From positions 62,001-126,000 of the forward strand of contig LNKV01000042.1 of NCBI GenBank assembly GCA_001465935.1: a DNA stretch of 64,000 nucleotides. The letters are read 5' to 3'. The position numbers and the translations under genes were made by a program. Under the pieces are notes generated by a model. It made no database searches and had not been told where the DNA came from. It saw nothing but the letters and a program-made list of their open reading frames with translations. This DNA comes from Clarireedia homoeocarpa (lineage: Eukaryota; Ascomycota; Leotiomycetes; Helotiales; Rutstroemiaceae). Shown here piece by piece: positions 12,382-23,371 of this stretch (position 1 is its first letter; every line of letters begins with the position of its first letter).

Positions 12382-13170
12382 GCGCGAAGCCGAATATGAT
12401 AGTAAAAAGCATGTAGGAGACCAAGACTGAGAAGAAGACATACAAATAGTAACAAAATAAAAACCAAATTCGACTTCTATTCGTATTTTTCCCCTCAACT
12501 GTGATATTCGTGAATGCTCGTGCCTGATTATGAAGGATCAATCCAGCGCGGAATTGGTTGCGCACAGTGACAGGACTAGTATTTTCCGTATTTTGTATAC
12601 GCCCTACTATAGTGAGACGTATCGATTCTTGAGGATATACTCCTAGTAATATATATTGTATTATAGATTACAATAGGCATACAGTTTCATTTTAAACATC
12701 ACTAATATTGCTAATATACTGAAATATTACTTTTTTTGGTAGAGTGAAACTAGGGATTCGGCGAATATGGAGTAAAAATTAGAACTATTGAATAATGTCT
12801 ATAGATAAACATACTACTGTAACTATATTACTACTCCTATAGGTTCAATAAAGCATATTCAAGTATAGTAAATAGAATCAACCTAGTAGAATCTCTATCC
12901 TAATTTCTCTGAAATAATACTAGATCTACTCTCTATTTCTAGTACCTCTACTAGCTACAAGTATCTCTTTTCTAGTATTAGGATCACTCTCGCAGATCGA
13001 TATAATCGGCTTGTACTATCGACAACAGAAGTACTAGAATACTTGAAATTATAGATAGGAATTGGCCTAATAGATCGGCGACGATATATAGGAATAGGAG
13101 TTCTAAACGCCTCTTACTAGAAGCAGTAATAGTATACTATTCCTGGGTGTTAGTAACTTAATTTTGACTC

Positions 13171-13281
13171 AGTATTTCAGTATATCCTCAATATTTCAGT
13201 ATATCCTCAATATTTCAGTATATCCTCAATATTTCCTCAATATTTCAGTAGATCATCAATATTTCAGTATATCCTCAATAT
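13171..13281. repeat. 19-bp tandem repeat, about 5.5 copies
   Basis: The unit ATATTTCAGTATATCCTCA recurs head to tail. One copy is shortened to ATATTTCCTCA, and one reads GTAGATCATCA. It sits in an AT-rich island. Confidence 0.9.
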
Positions 13282-14091
13282 TACTAATTTTAGCCAATAC
13301 GTACAAGTGTAATATATATTAATATCGTACGTACATATATTATTAGTATGGCCTTGAAACCAGCCACCATAATACTGCCGTACACTACTCCCATCACTGG
13401 TTGCGCAGTCAGCCTAGAAGGCTCACAAGTTTTCGACCACCAGGACTGGAGAGCATACAGGTTTTTTGCAGACATCGTCTCGTAAAGCGCTTACTTAGAA
13501 CTATCAGCCTTATCATGAGGTTCTCGCTCCCGGAGTTATCTTATTCCAGTAAGCCGAGATATACGAGGCGCGTCTAACAAGGGTTGCGGAGTCAGCAGCT
13601 ACTGAACGCTGGAATACTTTTGTTTCCCAAGCACGGTAACACATCGGGGTTTTCTGAGCGCATCAGTTTTCCCAATCGTTTCGCGACCTCAGGGGCATAG
13701 CTCATGAGGTGGGGTTGCGGAGGTCGGTGTAGATATCAAGGCACAGATGGCACTTGGAGTTTGCAAAGACATACTTCATTCTATGAGACTATGACATCTA
13801 CCCACTTTCTTAGGAACAGGGACAGCCAGCCAAGCACAAGAAATCATGTATTTCAACCAAATGACGACACGATACCATTCCTCCTACTAGCTCTTGATAC
13901 AATTCTACCCTACCCTGCGCTGAAGCAGAAGACAAATAACCCAGTTAATAAAATGACCAAGCGTGCTGCTAAGGAGTCATTGTGGCCTCCGTGACGATTT
14001 CGATTAGTGGGAATAGAATTGATGTGAAGGATCATATGTGCTGACCGGAGATGCAGTCTAGTCAGCATCAGCGGGGCAGGCTATTGCAGCA

Positions 14092-14250
14092 TCGGCATTC
14101 ACAACTCCCTTCTCCGCGGGGCAAACAATGGTATTATCAGCGGCAACCGCACCTTATACATCAACAGGATAGACGATGGCGTTATCGGCGTTAATGGCAC
14201 GCTTTGCATTAACTGGCGTAAACGATAGCATTGTCGGCGTCGACAGCGCG
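14092..14250. repeat. Degenerate ~48-bp repeat, possibly once coding
   Basis: Three diverged copies of a unit ending GATGGCGTTATCGGCGTTAA follow one another. The related segments are AATGGTATTATCAGCGGCAA and GATAGCATTGTCGGCGTCGA. Two copies read in one + frame as NNGIISGN and DDGVIGVN, then a stop or frameshift intervenes. It may be a relic of a protein with 16-residue repeats. Confidence 0.45.
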
Positions 14251-14627
14251 GCGGATTGGAGAACCAGATGCCCTGACAGCAAGGAAAGAAGAACGATAGT
14301 TGAATAATCTATTTTGAAGATGGTGGTCATGAAATGGTATTGATTTCAGAGTTTAAACATTTTTTTGAAGATAGAATTGTAGAATATGCAGCAGCTGAGA
14401 ATGAGATAATAATGATGAGAGGTCGAATTGAGGATCTTCTCGCAGTCTTATATAAGTTTGTCTTCATGGGAAGAACCTCGTCACTCCTCAGTCAAGCACC
14501 TGGGGTAGCTTTAGGACGTATGATACTATCGTGCGATGCTTGAATTCTTTCATTTCATTTCTTAATTTCAAACAATTTTTAAAATTCAGACCACTATGTC
14601 ATTTTCGTTCTTTGAGAAAACGTAGAC

Positions 14628-15217
14628 GTTTAAAGCAGTGTTGTCAGTAGTGTAAGCCGTGTAAACTAGCGCAGTTTGAGGGCATTCCCAAACGTACAGC
14701 AGTACGTTTGAGGGGTCACAAAACGGACAGAGCGTAGTACGTGCAAACGGCTGTATCTTGGCAGTACACTATTAGAACGCCAAGAAGAGGAATATAATTT
14801 AAATTCAAGTAATATCCACAGTTCTACCAGCCAAATTAGTAGCTTTTCTCGATAGGATCACTCTTGTACAATAATTCCTCCTCAAAACTCGATACACCTA
14901 ACTGCGATTTTTATCTATTACGACGATTTGTAAGAGTGATCTTTGCAGCCGAAAAGAGACATTCAACGTCGGCCGACATAGCAATCTTAAACGAGACTAA
15001 GGTTTTGGGGCCCTATTTGGTTATATGATTCACCTCCTGCGCCTACGTTGTCGCCGTACACTTAGTATACGGCCAGTGCGTGCCATTTTTGAGGATATAA
15101 AACTGTTTGTACTATCAGTTTCAATATCACAAACTACCCGGGATCCACTATTATACTGGCCCATACGGTGGGCGTGCACTATTGTACGGGCACACTACTG
15201 ACAACACTGGTTTAAAG
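14628..15217. mobile_element. Non-autonomous hAT transposon with 8-bp TSD
   Basis: The element proper is 14636-15209 (574 bp). Its ends are CAGTGTTGTCAGTAGTGT and the matching inverted repeat, so the terminal inverted repeats agree exactly over 18 bases. It is bordered on both sides by the identical octamer GTTTAAAG (14628-14635 and 15210-15217). An 8-bp duplication and CAGTG-type ends are the hallmark of the hAT superfamily. The interior keeps a broken piece of transposase on the minus strand. The exact duplication suggests fairly recent insertion or lack of later mutation. Confidence 0.92.
14860..15005 (-). pseudogene. hAT transposase C-terminal relic
   Basis: Read on the minus strand, the interior of the hAT element encodes FKIAMSADVECLFSAAKITL, then TNRRNR, a stop, and FEEELLYKSDP. 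This matches the C-terminal dimerisation region of hAT transposases, where a Met-Ser, ERVFS-like and RR pattern precedes the last helix. In-frame stops and the missing catalytic domain show an internally deleted, dead copy. Confidence 0.7.
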
Positions 15218-15314
15218 GTCTCGAAGACTAACGATCAGTACAAGATCAATCCGAAGAGAGATTCTCTGATTCTGACGACGGCGTATCTTCTGTGAAATCA
15301 AATATAAGCCCAGA

Positions 15315-15990
15315 TTGTCACTTCTCTGGGTTTTCACATCTTCAGATATCAGCCTTCTAGAAAAGGAGGCCCAGCTACCGCGCCAGAATGGGTCGTATTA
15401 CTGCAACTACTCACGCTTGATACTTCTCAACGGAGCCGGTTTCGTTTTCTACATTGCATCCATCCTCCTCATAATTAGACGCTTTCACGGTCAAGTGATT
15501 AGAGTGCCTGATATGATTCATTGTAAGAACTCCATTTTTCCACCAACCGGCGAGTGATGTATGGACAATAAACTGACCACAACGTAGTTCCTGCTTACAG
15601 CGCAATAACAGGATAAGAGCAGGCATACAACGAAACTGATCCAGCGCATGTTCCATTTTCAAGATATCTTCGATCTGAGATTGATAAAAACTGGCATGAG
15701 CTTCTCAGTGGTAAGTAATAGAAAGCCCCAATACTTCACAGCCCTCTATTCATGGCTAATGACAGCCTTGTAGAATAACACTTTCTTGATTTTCTGCGCC
15801 AAACTGCCATGTGCCATGGTGATTTAGAAATTGTAACGTATGAATAGTCGGAAGAAACCTTCATGTCAGTTACTAATCAGACTAGCCATCAATACATTGA
15901 TTGGGACACTCTGAATAAATGGAGCAAAGAGAGATCCGCGGACATGATGAGACCAGCTTGGCTTGTCCATCCTACTAAAAGTACGTAACA
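15315..15990 (+). pseudogene. UstYa-like (DUF3328) oxidase relic
   Basis: Pieces in order resemble UstYa-type proteins, which modify fungal ribosomal peptides and other metabolites. A hydrophobic segment LILLNGAGFVFYIASILLII lies around 15417-15476. Then PFSRYLRSEIDKNWHELLSG (about 15652-15711) is followed by a GTAAGT...GACAG intron. Next come HFLDFLRQTAMCHGD (15779-15823), equivalent to the family HxxHCLDxLRQ...MC motif, and YIDWDTLNKWSKERS, equivalent to the C-terminal D...W motif. Stops interrupt it: TAA before the second piece, TAA directly before HFLDFL, and TAG after IVTYE. The first of the family histidine motifs is degraded. It adjoins the hAT element. Confidence 0.6.
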
Positions 15991-16337
15991 TGTGAGCCCG
16001 AATAGAAGAAACATAACAAAGAAGCAGGCCCAATATATCCTGATGGGGAAAGAAGCCGGCTAGGGGTTTTCAGAGGAGCTGATGAAGCACTAAGTCATCG
16101 TAATCACAACGTTGGCATGTAAGGTGCCGAAAGGGAACTTCAAAATCGCGGAACCATTGAACCTGAAAACTAAAATAATCTGCAATGAATACCTCATGTT
16201 GAAAATTTGCTGTTGTACGTGGAATAGGTAGAACGGATACGTGCAAGTAGTTGTATGAGATCTAGAACACAGCTCTCGTTTGATAAATGATAACTCTAAA
16301 CCATTCCACTGTCTCATCAAGGTCAGTCTCCTAAATC
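15991..16337. other. Short intergenic segment
   Basis: Lies between the UstYa-like relic and the 3' end of the SIMPL-domain gene. No gene or repeat is recognised. Confidence 0.5.
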
Positions 16338-17060
16338 TCAATCCACACTAACAAATCTCACTTGCACCCGACCACGAACCTCCACATCCTGGGGTTCTAG
16401 GACCAACCCATCTAGAACAAGCGTTGGATTCGAGTCCCCACCCATTCTCTTTTGAGGCACCATAGCTGCGAACCCGCTCCTGGGTGGGAGATTCTTCATG
16501 TTTGTTCCATTGTCCCTAACTTCAGTAGCCACTACCTTCCTTCCTAGCACTCTTGCATAGTCTTCTGCTTTGGCAATCGCATCTTTCAGCGCCTTTTCAC
16601 GGCCCAAGACTCTGGTGGCTTGCTTAGTCTCATCAGTTAGCGACCATGTGGTTGAGCGTATTTCCGTATGTGGCGTGGTGAAGACAATACTTGCTATCTC
16701 TGCTAGTTTGTCAAAGTCCCGGAAAGTAGCCTCGAAATGAGAAGAGGCCTCGTAGCGTCGTTCGAGTTTATTTCCATCTTTATCCTGTGGTTCCCAGGAA
16801 CGAGTGCGTAGGTTAGTCATTGCGAAACCAATGATAGGAGGGTCTTCCTTTGCAGAGCCATTGGATTCTTGAGAAGCGTCAGGAGTAGAAAGGCTTTTGA
16901 ACAATGCTTGAAGACTGTTGGATGTTTGTATGACTTGATTCGACACAGTTTCTTGAGAGGTGCCTTGGGAGTTAACAGCAATGATCAAGGTGCCGCGCTC
17001 AGGAGGGCGCTCGATCAAGGAGGAACCCTGGATGTGAATCTCAAGTGGTGGGAAACTCAT
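16338..17060 (-). CDS. SIMPL-domain (DUF541) protein
   Basis: Intronless, 240 aa. The opening beta strand MSFPPLEIHIQGSSLIERPP, the region of alternating strands ending in VRGRVQVRFV, and the helix ALKDAIAKAEDYARVLGRKV match the SIMPL/DUF541 fold seen in bacterial periplasmic proteins and in fungal cytosolic homologues. No signal peptide or membrane segment is present from this ATG. The open frame continues 27 codons upstream but without ATG. The molecular role is unknown; a bacterial ancestry is plausible but not tested. It lies in tandem downstream of the L28 gene. Confidence 0.7.
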   Translation of the reverse strand: MSFPPLEIHIQGSSLIERPPERGTLIIAVNSQGTSQETVSNQVIQTSNSLQALFKSLSTPDASQESNGSAKEDPPIIGFAMTNLRTRSWEPQDKDGNKLERRYEASSHFEATFRDFDKLAEIASIVFTTPHTEIRSTTWSLTDETKQATRVLGREKALKDAIAKAEDYARVLGRKVVATEVRDNGTNMKNLPPRSGFAAMVPQKRMGGDSNPTLVLDGLVLEPQDVEVRGRVQVRFVSVD

Positions 17061-17557
17061 GCCGAAGTGAGCCTTGGTTATGATGGAACTTGATAGGATA
17101 AAGATCCGAAGAGAGGATGCTGCAATATGAACGATCTCCAAAATCTCCGCGCTTTATATCCTAGAACGCCGTACGGCTGTGAAAGCATCACGTGCTCGTG
17201 TGACTCTTAAAGGTGGCAAAGTCATCGGCCATTCGTTCATTATTCCTTCATTAGGAAAGTCGAAGGATGAGTCAAGTGATTGTGACACAGATGTGGCAAT
17301 AAAGGTTTCTAAGGGATATGCGTATGCACTTGCATTCACTTGGTTGTTAGAACGAACTAATGGGTATTAAGGGCATCCTTGGAGGTCAATCACAAAGGGA
17401 ACACAAAGTAAAGCCGAGTATATCACGGGTATATCACAAATATAAATAAGCATCCCAAATAGGCGCCAGAGCAAAACCGCACTCGTTGAAGCCGGTATGC
17501 CATGTATACACTTATACAGGCATATATTGATACATGTTACTACAACAGCTTCTGCGG
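17061..17557. other. Promoter-size intergenic region
   Basis: This 500-bp gap holds the SIMPL gene promoter and the L28 gene 3' flank, both on the minus strand. No other gene is seen. Confidence 0.5.
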
Positions 17558-18241
17558 CTATACTACAACCTTGTTCTCTTTCGCTGGCTCCTCCGCCATG
17601 AATCCCTCCTCGGCAGACGCTGCTTCCGCTTCCTCGCCAATATCAACCTCGGTCTCCTTCGCGAGCTCTCGATCATATCTCCTGACCTCCTCCATGACCT
17701 CCTCCTTGGTTATCGGATTTCCTTTCGAACCGTAATATACCTCTTCCCTCTCCTCCAGCCCCAATTTTGCCCTTTGCTGCCTAAATCTCTCCTTCACCAT
17801 ATCTGTTTGCATGATTCTCCACCGTAGCTTCCACCCTCCCATTCCCAATTCCTTAATCCTCTGCGCCTTCTCTCCGAGTAGATATTCGTCCAACCCCCCA
17901 GACTTGTCTACCGTCCTCAGCACCTTGGCTGTAATCCTCAATCTAATCCATCTTCCTAAGCTCGCGCTATACAGCTTCTTCCTTTGAACGTTTGGCCGCC
18001 AGTGTCTTCTATTCTTGATTTCGTTTTTTTCCGAAACTTTGTTTCCGAAACGAATTTTTTGTAAACCATAAAGACCAAAATTGGATTGTTTGTAGAACTG
18101 GGAGGGACCGTAAGGATATGGAGGAATCGCGCTGTGTTCGTGTGCTAGTCGCTGCTTCGTGGATTTGGCAAGAGTCCGCGCAGTGCATGTGAAGCTTCGA
18201 GTGAAGGAGAGAGAGGGGTGGAGGGGTGGTAGGAGAGGCAT
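17558..18241 (-). CDS. Mitochondrial large-subunit ribosomal protein bL28m
   Basis: Component of the mitochondrial ribosome large subunit (bacterial L28 family; yeast Mrpl24), 227 aa, intronless. The N-terminus is a typical mitochondrial targeting sequence, MPLLPPLHPSLSFTRSF, rich in Arg/Ser/Thr with no acidic residues. The L28 core reads GLYGLQKIRFGNKVSEKN, then NRRHWRPNVQRKKLYS and RWIRLRITAKVLRTVDKSGG. A fungal C-terminal extension with charged and Glu/Ala-rich sequence follows. Codons upstream of 18241 are open but lack ATG, so this start is preferred. It is divergent from VPS39 across a 1.3-kb gap. Confidence 0.9.
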   Translation of the reverse strand: MPLLPPLHPSLSFTRSFTCTARTLAKSTKQRLAHEHSAIPPYPYGPSQFYKQSNFGLYGLQKIRFGNKVSEKNEIKNRRHWRPNVQRKKLYSASLGRWIRLRITAKVLRTVDKSGGLDEYLLGEKAQRIKELGMGGWKLRWRIMQTDMVKERFRQQRAKLGLEEREEVYYGSKGNPITKEEVMEEVRRYDRELAKETEVDIGEEAEAASAEEGFMAEEPAKENKVVV

Positions 18242-19587
18242 GGTGGAGGGATACCGTTTGTGCGGAGCCCAGAGATTAGGCCTCGGCGCTTTTGAGAATA
18301 ATGGGATTCGAACGCTACTGGCCTGTCGATATATCTTTTTCAGTATATCGCACAAGCGGACTGACCTGTTCAATTCATGAAGTCGATTATTGTCGCCAAT
18401 TTTAGCATTCTGGGACGAGTCTTCAAAAGTTCATGTGCGCAAACAGTGCCTGACTTATGAGGCGCAAAGTGACTTTTCAATAACTCAATACAAGCACGAT
18501 ATTTAGCATATTCGGTATATTTTAAGATGGATGAGAAGTCGCTATGCTAACGAGCAGACAGTATAGAAGCTGGTTCTCTTTCTGACTTGTAGAGTATTTC
18601 GGTCCTGAGGCTAGAGCCTACTACAAGAGACTTGACAGAAGTTGTGTTGACTGACTGATATTTTCCGAATGGGTCACCAAGTAGCCATGCATGATTCTGC
18701 TCGATGATTCTTGAAAGACCAGTGATCTCTACCTCACCACATTAATCGAAGTTGACCGATAAGTTGTCCTACACAACCGGTGTTTCCACAGCGGCGCCCG
18801 CCCAACACATCTTCACGAACCCATGGTCCATTATCCAAAGCTCGTTTCTGTCTTCTTCACTGCGCCGTCCCGATATATATATAAATATATCTCCTCATGG
18901 TTCAAGCCTAGATAAAGCGTCCGCCAAAGCAAGACCGGGTCTGCTAAAGGGATGTTAATATTTCGGTGTCTTTGAAAGTTTGCCTGTTGGAAGGATAGCA
19001 AGGCCCGAAACCTGATGCTGCGGATGCCTAGATGTTATATCACTCGGCCAACATAGCCATTCCTACTGCAACTGTGACGAAAGTGCGGTAGCGTTCAGAG
19101 TGCTGTGCTTTCTCATCGATGAGCAGCGTAACTTCACCCAGAAACTAGCCAGCTAGCTGGTGTGAGCCCTATCTGTAGTAGAATTATGGCCGGTCCTTGG
19201 TCACTTGAGCTTGTCATGCTGTAAAACGATAAATCTATGGACTTCACTCTCAAACATTGAATGCTGGCGCGGGGAGCAGGACAGATCAACAGAGAAATTT
19301 ACGAGCTCGTTCGTGGATGTACTGCGAGGTGATCTCGTTAATCTTTGAGATACAGTAACTGCGAGGTGGGACTTGTCGCCTGAAGCTCGGACCCTGTCAC
19401 GCCTGTGCATCGTCATTTGTGTGAGGTCGAAGAGGTACAGTACAACATGAAAACAAAAAGCTACTTGCGCCAACGGATACAACGCTTCACCGCCCGATTT
19501 GGGATTGAAAATGAAATATTCTAAGTATCCATGATTGGGGTATCAACCATTTTCTTCTATTTTATTTGAAGCTGGCAAGCTACCGCC
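18242..19587. other. Divergent intergenic region
   Basis: Separates bL28m (-) and VPS39 (+). A short AT run (TATATATATAAATATAT) lies near 18873-18890. The small open frames on both strands show no family signature. Nothing else is seen. Confidence 0.5.
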
Positions 19588-22500
19588 ATGCTTTCCGCAT
19601 TCACAGCTCGGCCCATCCTTGAGCTCCGCCAGCGAGACAAGTACAAGATCGAATCTATAGTTGCTTTCGGTATGGGCTTGCACTTGTGCAGTGAGGCTTA
19701 CTGACATGTTCCAGGCAATCGGTTACTTGTTGGGCTAAGCACCGGAAGTTTGAAAGTATACCAAGTCAACGAGCTTCCAGACGATACAAGGAAAGAAAAT
19801 GGAAAAGCAAAGCTGGACAACACGTCCGACAACCCTAAGTCAAGCTCACCGGCACCCACGAAACCTGTTGAGCTACTGCGAGAGCTAGAGAAGTTCTCAT
19901 CGCGGGCTATAGAGCAGCTTGCGATCATTAAGGAAGCCAACATTCTAATATCGCTATCCAACTACTATGTGTCGATACACGACCTACAATCTTACTCGCT
20001 CCAGGAGCAGTTGACGAAAACGAAGAATGCGTCAACTTTCGCGGTCACCTCAAATGTAGTGAAAGATGCAGCTACGGGTATACCAGAGATCATAGCCCGG
20101 CTTGCGGTAGCTGTAAAACGCAGACTGCTATTATGGACATGGCACGAATTCGAGCTGTCGTCTGAAACGACCGAGATCACCCTTGCGGAGTCGATTCGAA
20201 CACTGACATGGGCGTCTGCGACTAAGATAATATGCGGCATGAATTCTGGCTATGTTCTTGTTGATGTTGTAAGCCAAGCAGTTGAGGATATTGTTGGCCC
20301 GGGAGCTATTGGAGGCGCAACAGTCAACCAAAGCGGGCGATTTGGAGGCATGGGTTCAGCGAGCATGGGATACATGGGATTAGGAGGGTACATACCAAAA
20401 CCACTTGCGACCAAGCTTTCGGATGGTGAAATACTCTTGGCCAAAGACATCAACTCTCTTTTCATAACTTCGGAAGGAAAGCCACTGGAAAAGAGACAAA
20501 TACCATGGCAAGCTGCTCCAGAGGCAATAGGATATTCCTATCCATATATTGTCACCCTACATTCGCCATCGAAAGGCTCACTAGAAATCAGAAATCCCGA
20601 TACACTGTCACTTTTACAGTCAATCTCGCTACCAAATGCCAACCAGCTACATTTCCCTCCAACTGTTAGTCTAGCACATGCAGGAAAAGGATTTCATGTG
20701 GCTAGTGAGCGATGTATATGGCGGATGGGTGCCACAGACTACGACACACAAATTGACGAGCTTGTCGAGAAGGGCCGATATGATGAAGCTCTGAGCATAC
20801 TGAATATGTTAGAAGATGCCTTACTGCACAACAAGGCTGAGCGAGTTAAACAAGTGGAATCTCTGAAGGCAAAGCTATACTTTGATCAACAGATACAAAA
20901 GGCTCAAACCCTCTTCGATCAGCGAAAGTATCTCAAGGCAATTGAAATATTTGTTGATATTCAAGCACCCCCTGAGCAAGTCATCAAGCTATACCCCAGA
21001 GCAATTGCAGGGGACTTATCACTGGTTGAGGAGAGGAATGGGGATTCTCAGACAGATAATGAAGAAGTCAATGGCGGCTCCAACAGTGACTCGGACTCCA
21101 AAGCAGAAGAAGTAGGGTCACCGAAACCTGCCTTAGTGAATAAACTCATCTCGAAGCATCAAAAGTCGACTTCTGATACGGCATCGATCCGATCTTTCAT
21201 GAGGAATGAGAGTCCGGACAATGATAATGCGAGTATCAAGGCGCCAGTAAATGAGGACAAGCCGCTCGAAGGCAAAGATTTGAAAGCAGCTGCTAAAGAG
21301 CTAAACATGTTCCTCGTTGACACAAGAACGAGGTTGAAGAAATTTCTTGATGCTGAAACGGGCAAGCTTATTCCACAATCACAAAATGGGCATGATGCCA
21401 CAGCAGATCCAACTTTTGGATCCTTGCTCGTGTCTCCAGAGTCCGACGCTGAAGCCGAAAAAGATCGCGAACAAAAGTTGTTAGAGACAGCGAAATTGGT
21501 GGATACTACGCTCTTCCGGTCCTATATGCTGTCTGCGCCGAGTTTGGCTGGATCGCTCTTTCGATTACCAAACTTTTGTGATCCGGATGTCGTCAATGAA
21601 AAATTGCTTGAGACAGGTAGATATAACGATTTGGTAGATTTCTTCCATGGCAAGAAGCTCCACCGCCCTGCATTAGAGCTGCTGAAGAAGTTTGGGACTG
21701 GTGAGGAAGAAAGCGAAGAGACACCAACCCTGCGTGGCCCGCAGAGAACGGTTGGTTATCTACAGCATCTGCCTCCTGAAATGATTGACCTAATTCTTGA
21801 ATTCGCGGAGTGGCCATTACGAGCTGATCCCGATGTTGGCATAGAAGTCTTTTTAGCAGATACCGAGAATGCAGAGACTCTACCAAGAGATAGAGTGCTT
21901 GAATTCCTGCGCAATATTGACGTCAACCTTGAGATCAGGTATCTGGAGCATGTGATTAATGAACTGAACGATCTCACACCACAGTTTCACAATCGGCTGG
22001 CAGACGCATACATCGAAGAACTAAAGAAACGAGAGGATAGGGATTCAGAGAGTTGGAAGGGTCTTATGCAGCGAATGCTTGCATTCCTTCGGTCAAGCAA
22101 ACAGTACTCGCTCGGAAGAGCTTTCTCAGCACTTCCTAGAGATGGTATGTGCCCTAAGTCTCGGAAAATTGACCAAATCACTGATAGTATTCTAGATGCC
22201 AATTTCTACGAGGCCCAAGCCATTGTTTTAAGTAATATGGGCCAGCATAAACAAGCGCTTGAGATATACGTTTTCAAGCTTCAGGATTTTGAGAAAGCAG
22301 AAGAGTAAGCTCTGTTTTGTGGGAGATTCTGATACAGTGTGCTGATCCATTTAGATACTGCAATCGAACTCACATGAGTCAAGAATCCACGACAACATCA
22401 CCAATACCGATACATCGCTCATCTACATCAGAACCAGATGACCCTCTGCCCTCTATATATCATACGCTCCTCTCCCTCTATCTTAAGCCTCCTCCTCCAC

Positions 22501-22928
22501 ATAGGCCAAACTGGCCGCCGGCATTGGACCTGTTATCGAAGCACGGGTCTCGTCTTCCTGCTTCGTCAACGTTGGATTTGATTCCAGAAAAACTTCCTGT
22601 GGCAGAATTGGAATCCTATTTTCGAGGGCGCATACGTGCAGCTAATTCGATCGTGAGTGAATCTCGCATTGTGACAGGCTTGCGGAAGAGTGAGGTCGTT
22701 AGTGCACAAGCAACGCTCTTGCTCGGAGATGGTTTGCCGGGTGGACATGGAGGCAGAAATAGAAGGGTAGTCGTTAGTGAAGAAAGGGTGTGCGGGGTCT
22801 GTCATAAGAGGCTGGGGGGTAGCGTCATTGCTGTCTTGCCCGATAGTTCTGTTGTACATTATGGGTGCTTAGGCCGAGCGAATGGACAGCGTCCTGCTTC
22901 TGCGAAGGGATCATGGGGAGGTCGATAA
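19588..22928 (+). CDS. VPS39: HOPS/CORVET-type tethering subunit Vps39/Vam6
   Basis: Subunit of the HOPS complex that tethers vacuolar/late endosomal membranes and binds Rab7/Ypt7. Exons are 19588-19669, 19715-22144, 22196-22304 and 22355-22928, giving 1064 aa. The N-terminal part is the CNH/beta-propeller (LSTGSLKVYQ, LRELEKFSSRAIEQLAII, WTWHEFEL). The middle contains the clathrin-repeat helices (YDEALSILNMLEDAL, LFDQRKYLKAIEIFVDIQ, YNDLVDFFHGKKLHRPALEL, QALEIYVFKLQDFEKAEEYC). The C-terminus has the Vps39 zinc-binding segment VCGVCHKRLGGSVIAVLPDS. All three introns have GT...AG ends; the second is 51 bp and in frame, so its retention would add 17 residues without a stop. Confidence 0.93.
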
Positions 22929-23020
22929 TATTCATTTCTTTCGTATAGCGATTATTACATAGCGATGGAGTTTGGATGGTTGGGAATGTAACATCGAAAA
23001 TCACATTAACGAAGCATACT

Positions 23021-23371
23021 TCAGTCCTCCTCTTCCACAACCTCCTCGCCGTAGTTGTCTTCTTCCTTTGTTTCATCAACTGCCCCACCATTCTTTTTAA
23101 TTCCATTTGCGTCGCCTGCCTCCCGAACTTTGTCTTCCTCCATTCGTGCAGTTAACTCCTTGTTGATCCGTTCCTGCATATCTATATTGGCTTTCCTCAA
23201 TGCGCCAAGATATGCCGTTCTGTCGCTCACTTTCTCTGTTGCAGGAGTGGGGATTTTGTGCGTGTGCGTGAAGGCTTCGTTGTTGGGTGAAGAGTAGGTT
23301 GCATGGAGGATTTGGTGCGAACTGTTGGCTTCGGCCTCAGGCGCCGAGGAGGTAGTGGTTGGTATCGCCAT
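23021..23371 (-). CDS. EKC/KEOPS complex subunit Gon7-like
   Basis: Short (116 aa) acidic-tailed protein. The pattern LHATYSSPNN near the N-terminus, the helix RTAYLGALRKANIDMQERIN and the following KELTARMEEDK match the fungal Gon7 family. Gon7 is a small subunit of the KEOPS complex needed for the t6A tRNA modification and telomere upkeep. The tail is Glu/Asp-rich. I start at the ATG because the upstream open codons lack one. It converges with VPS39 (3' ends about 90 bp apart) and is divergent from hbrB. The assignment rests on a short family, so confidence is moderate. Confidence 0.65.
   Translation of the reverse strand: MAIPTTTSSAPEAEANSSHQILHATYSSPNNEAFTHTHKIPTPATEKVSDRTAYLGALRKANIDMQERINKELTARMEEDKVREAGDANGIKKNGGAVDETKEEDNYGEEVVEEED

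Larger units (their letters stand above)
12382..14627. other. AT-rich intergenic region
   Basis: From about 12600 to 13350 the DNA is strongly AT-rich with many TA and CTAGTA motifs and no coding potential, as in decayed repeat DNA. A 19-bp tandem repeat and a degenerate ~48-bp repeat inside it are listed separately. No gene is supported. Confidence 0.5.

Noticed and set aside
18290..18330. T-arm-like GTTCGAATCCC on the minus strand
   Set aside because: No D-arm or anticodon arm precedes it; it lies just upstream of the bL28m start codon.
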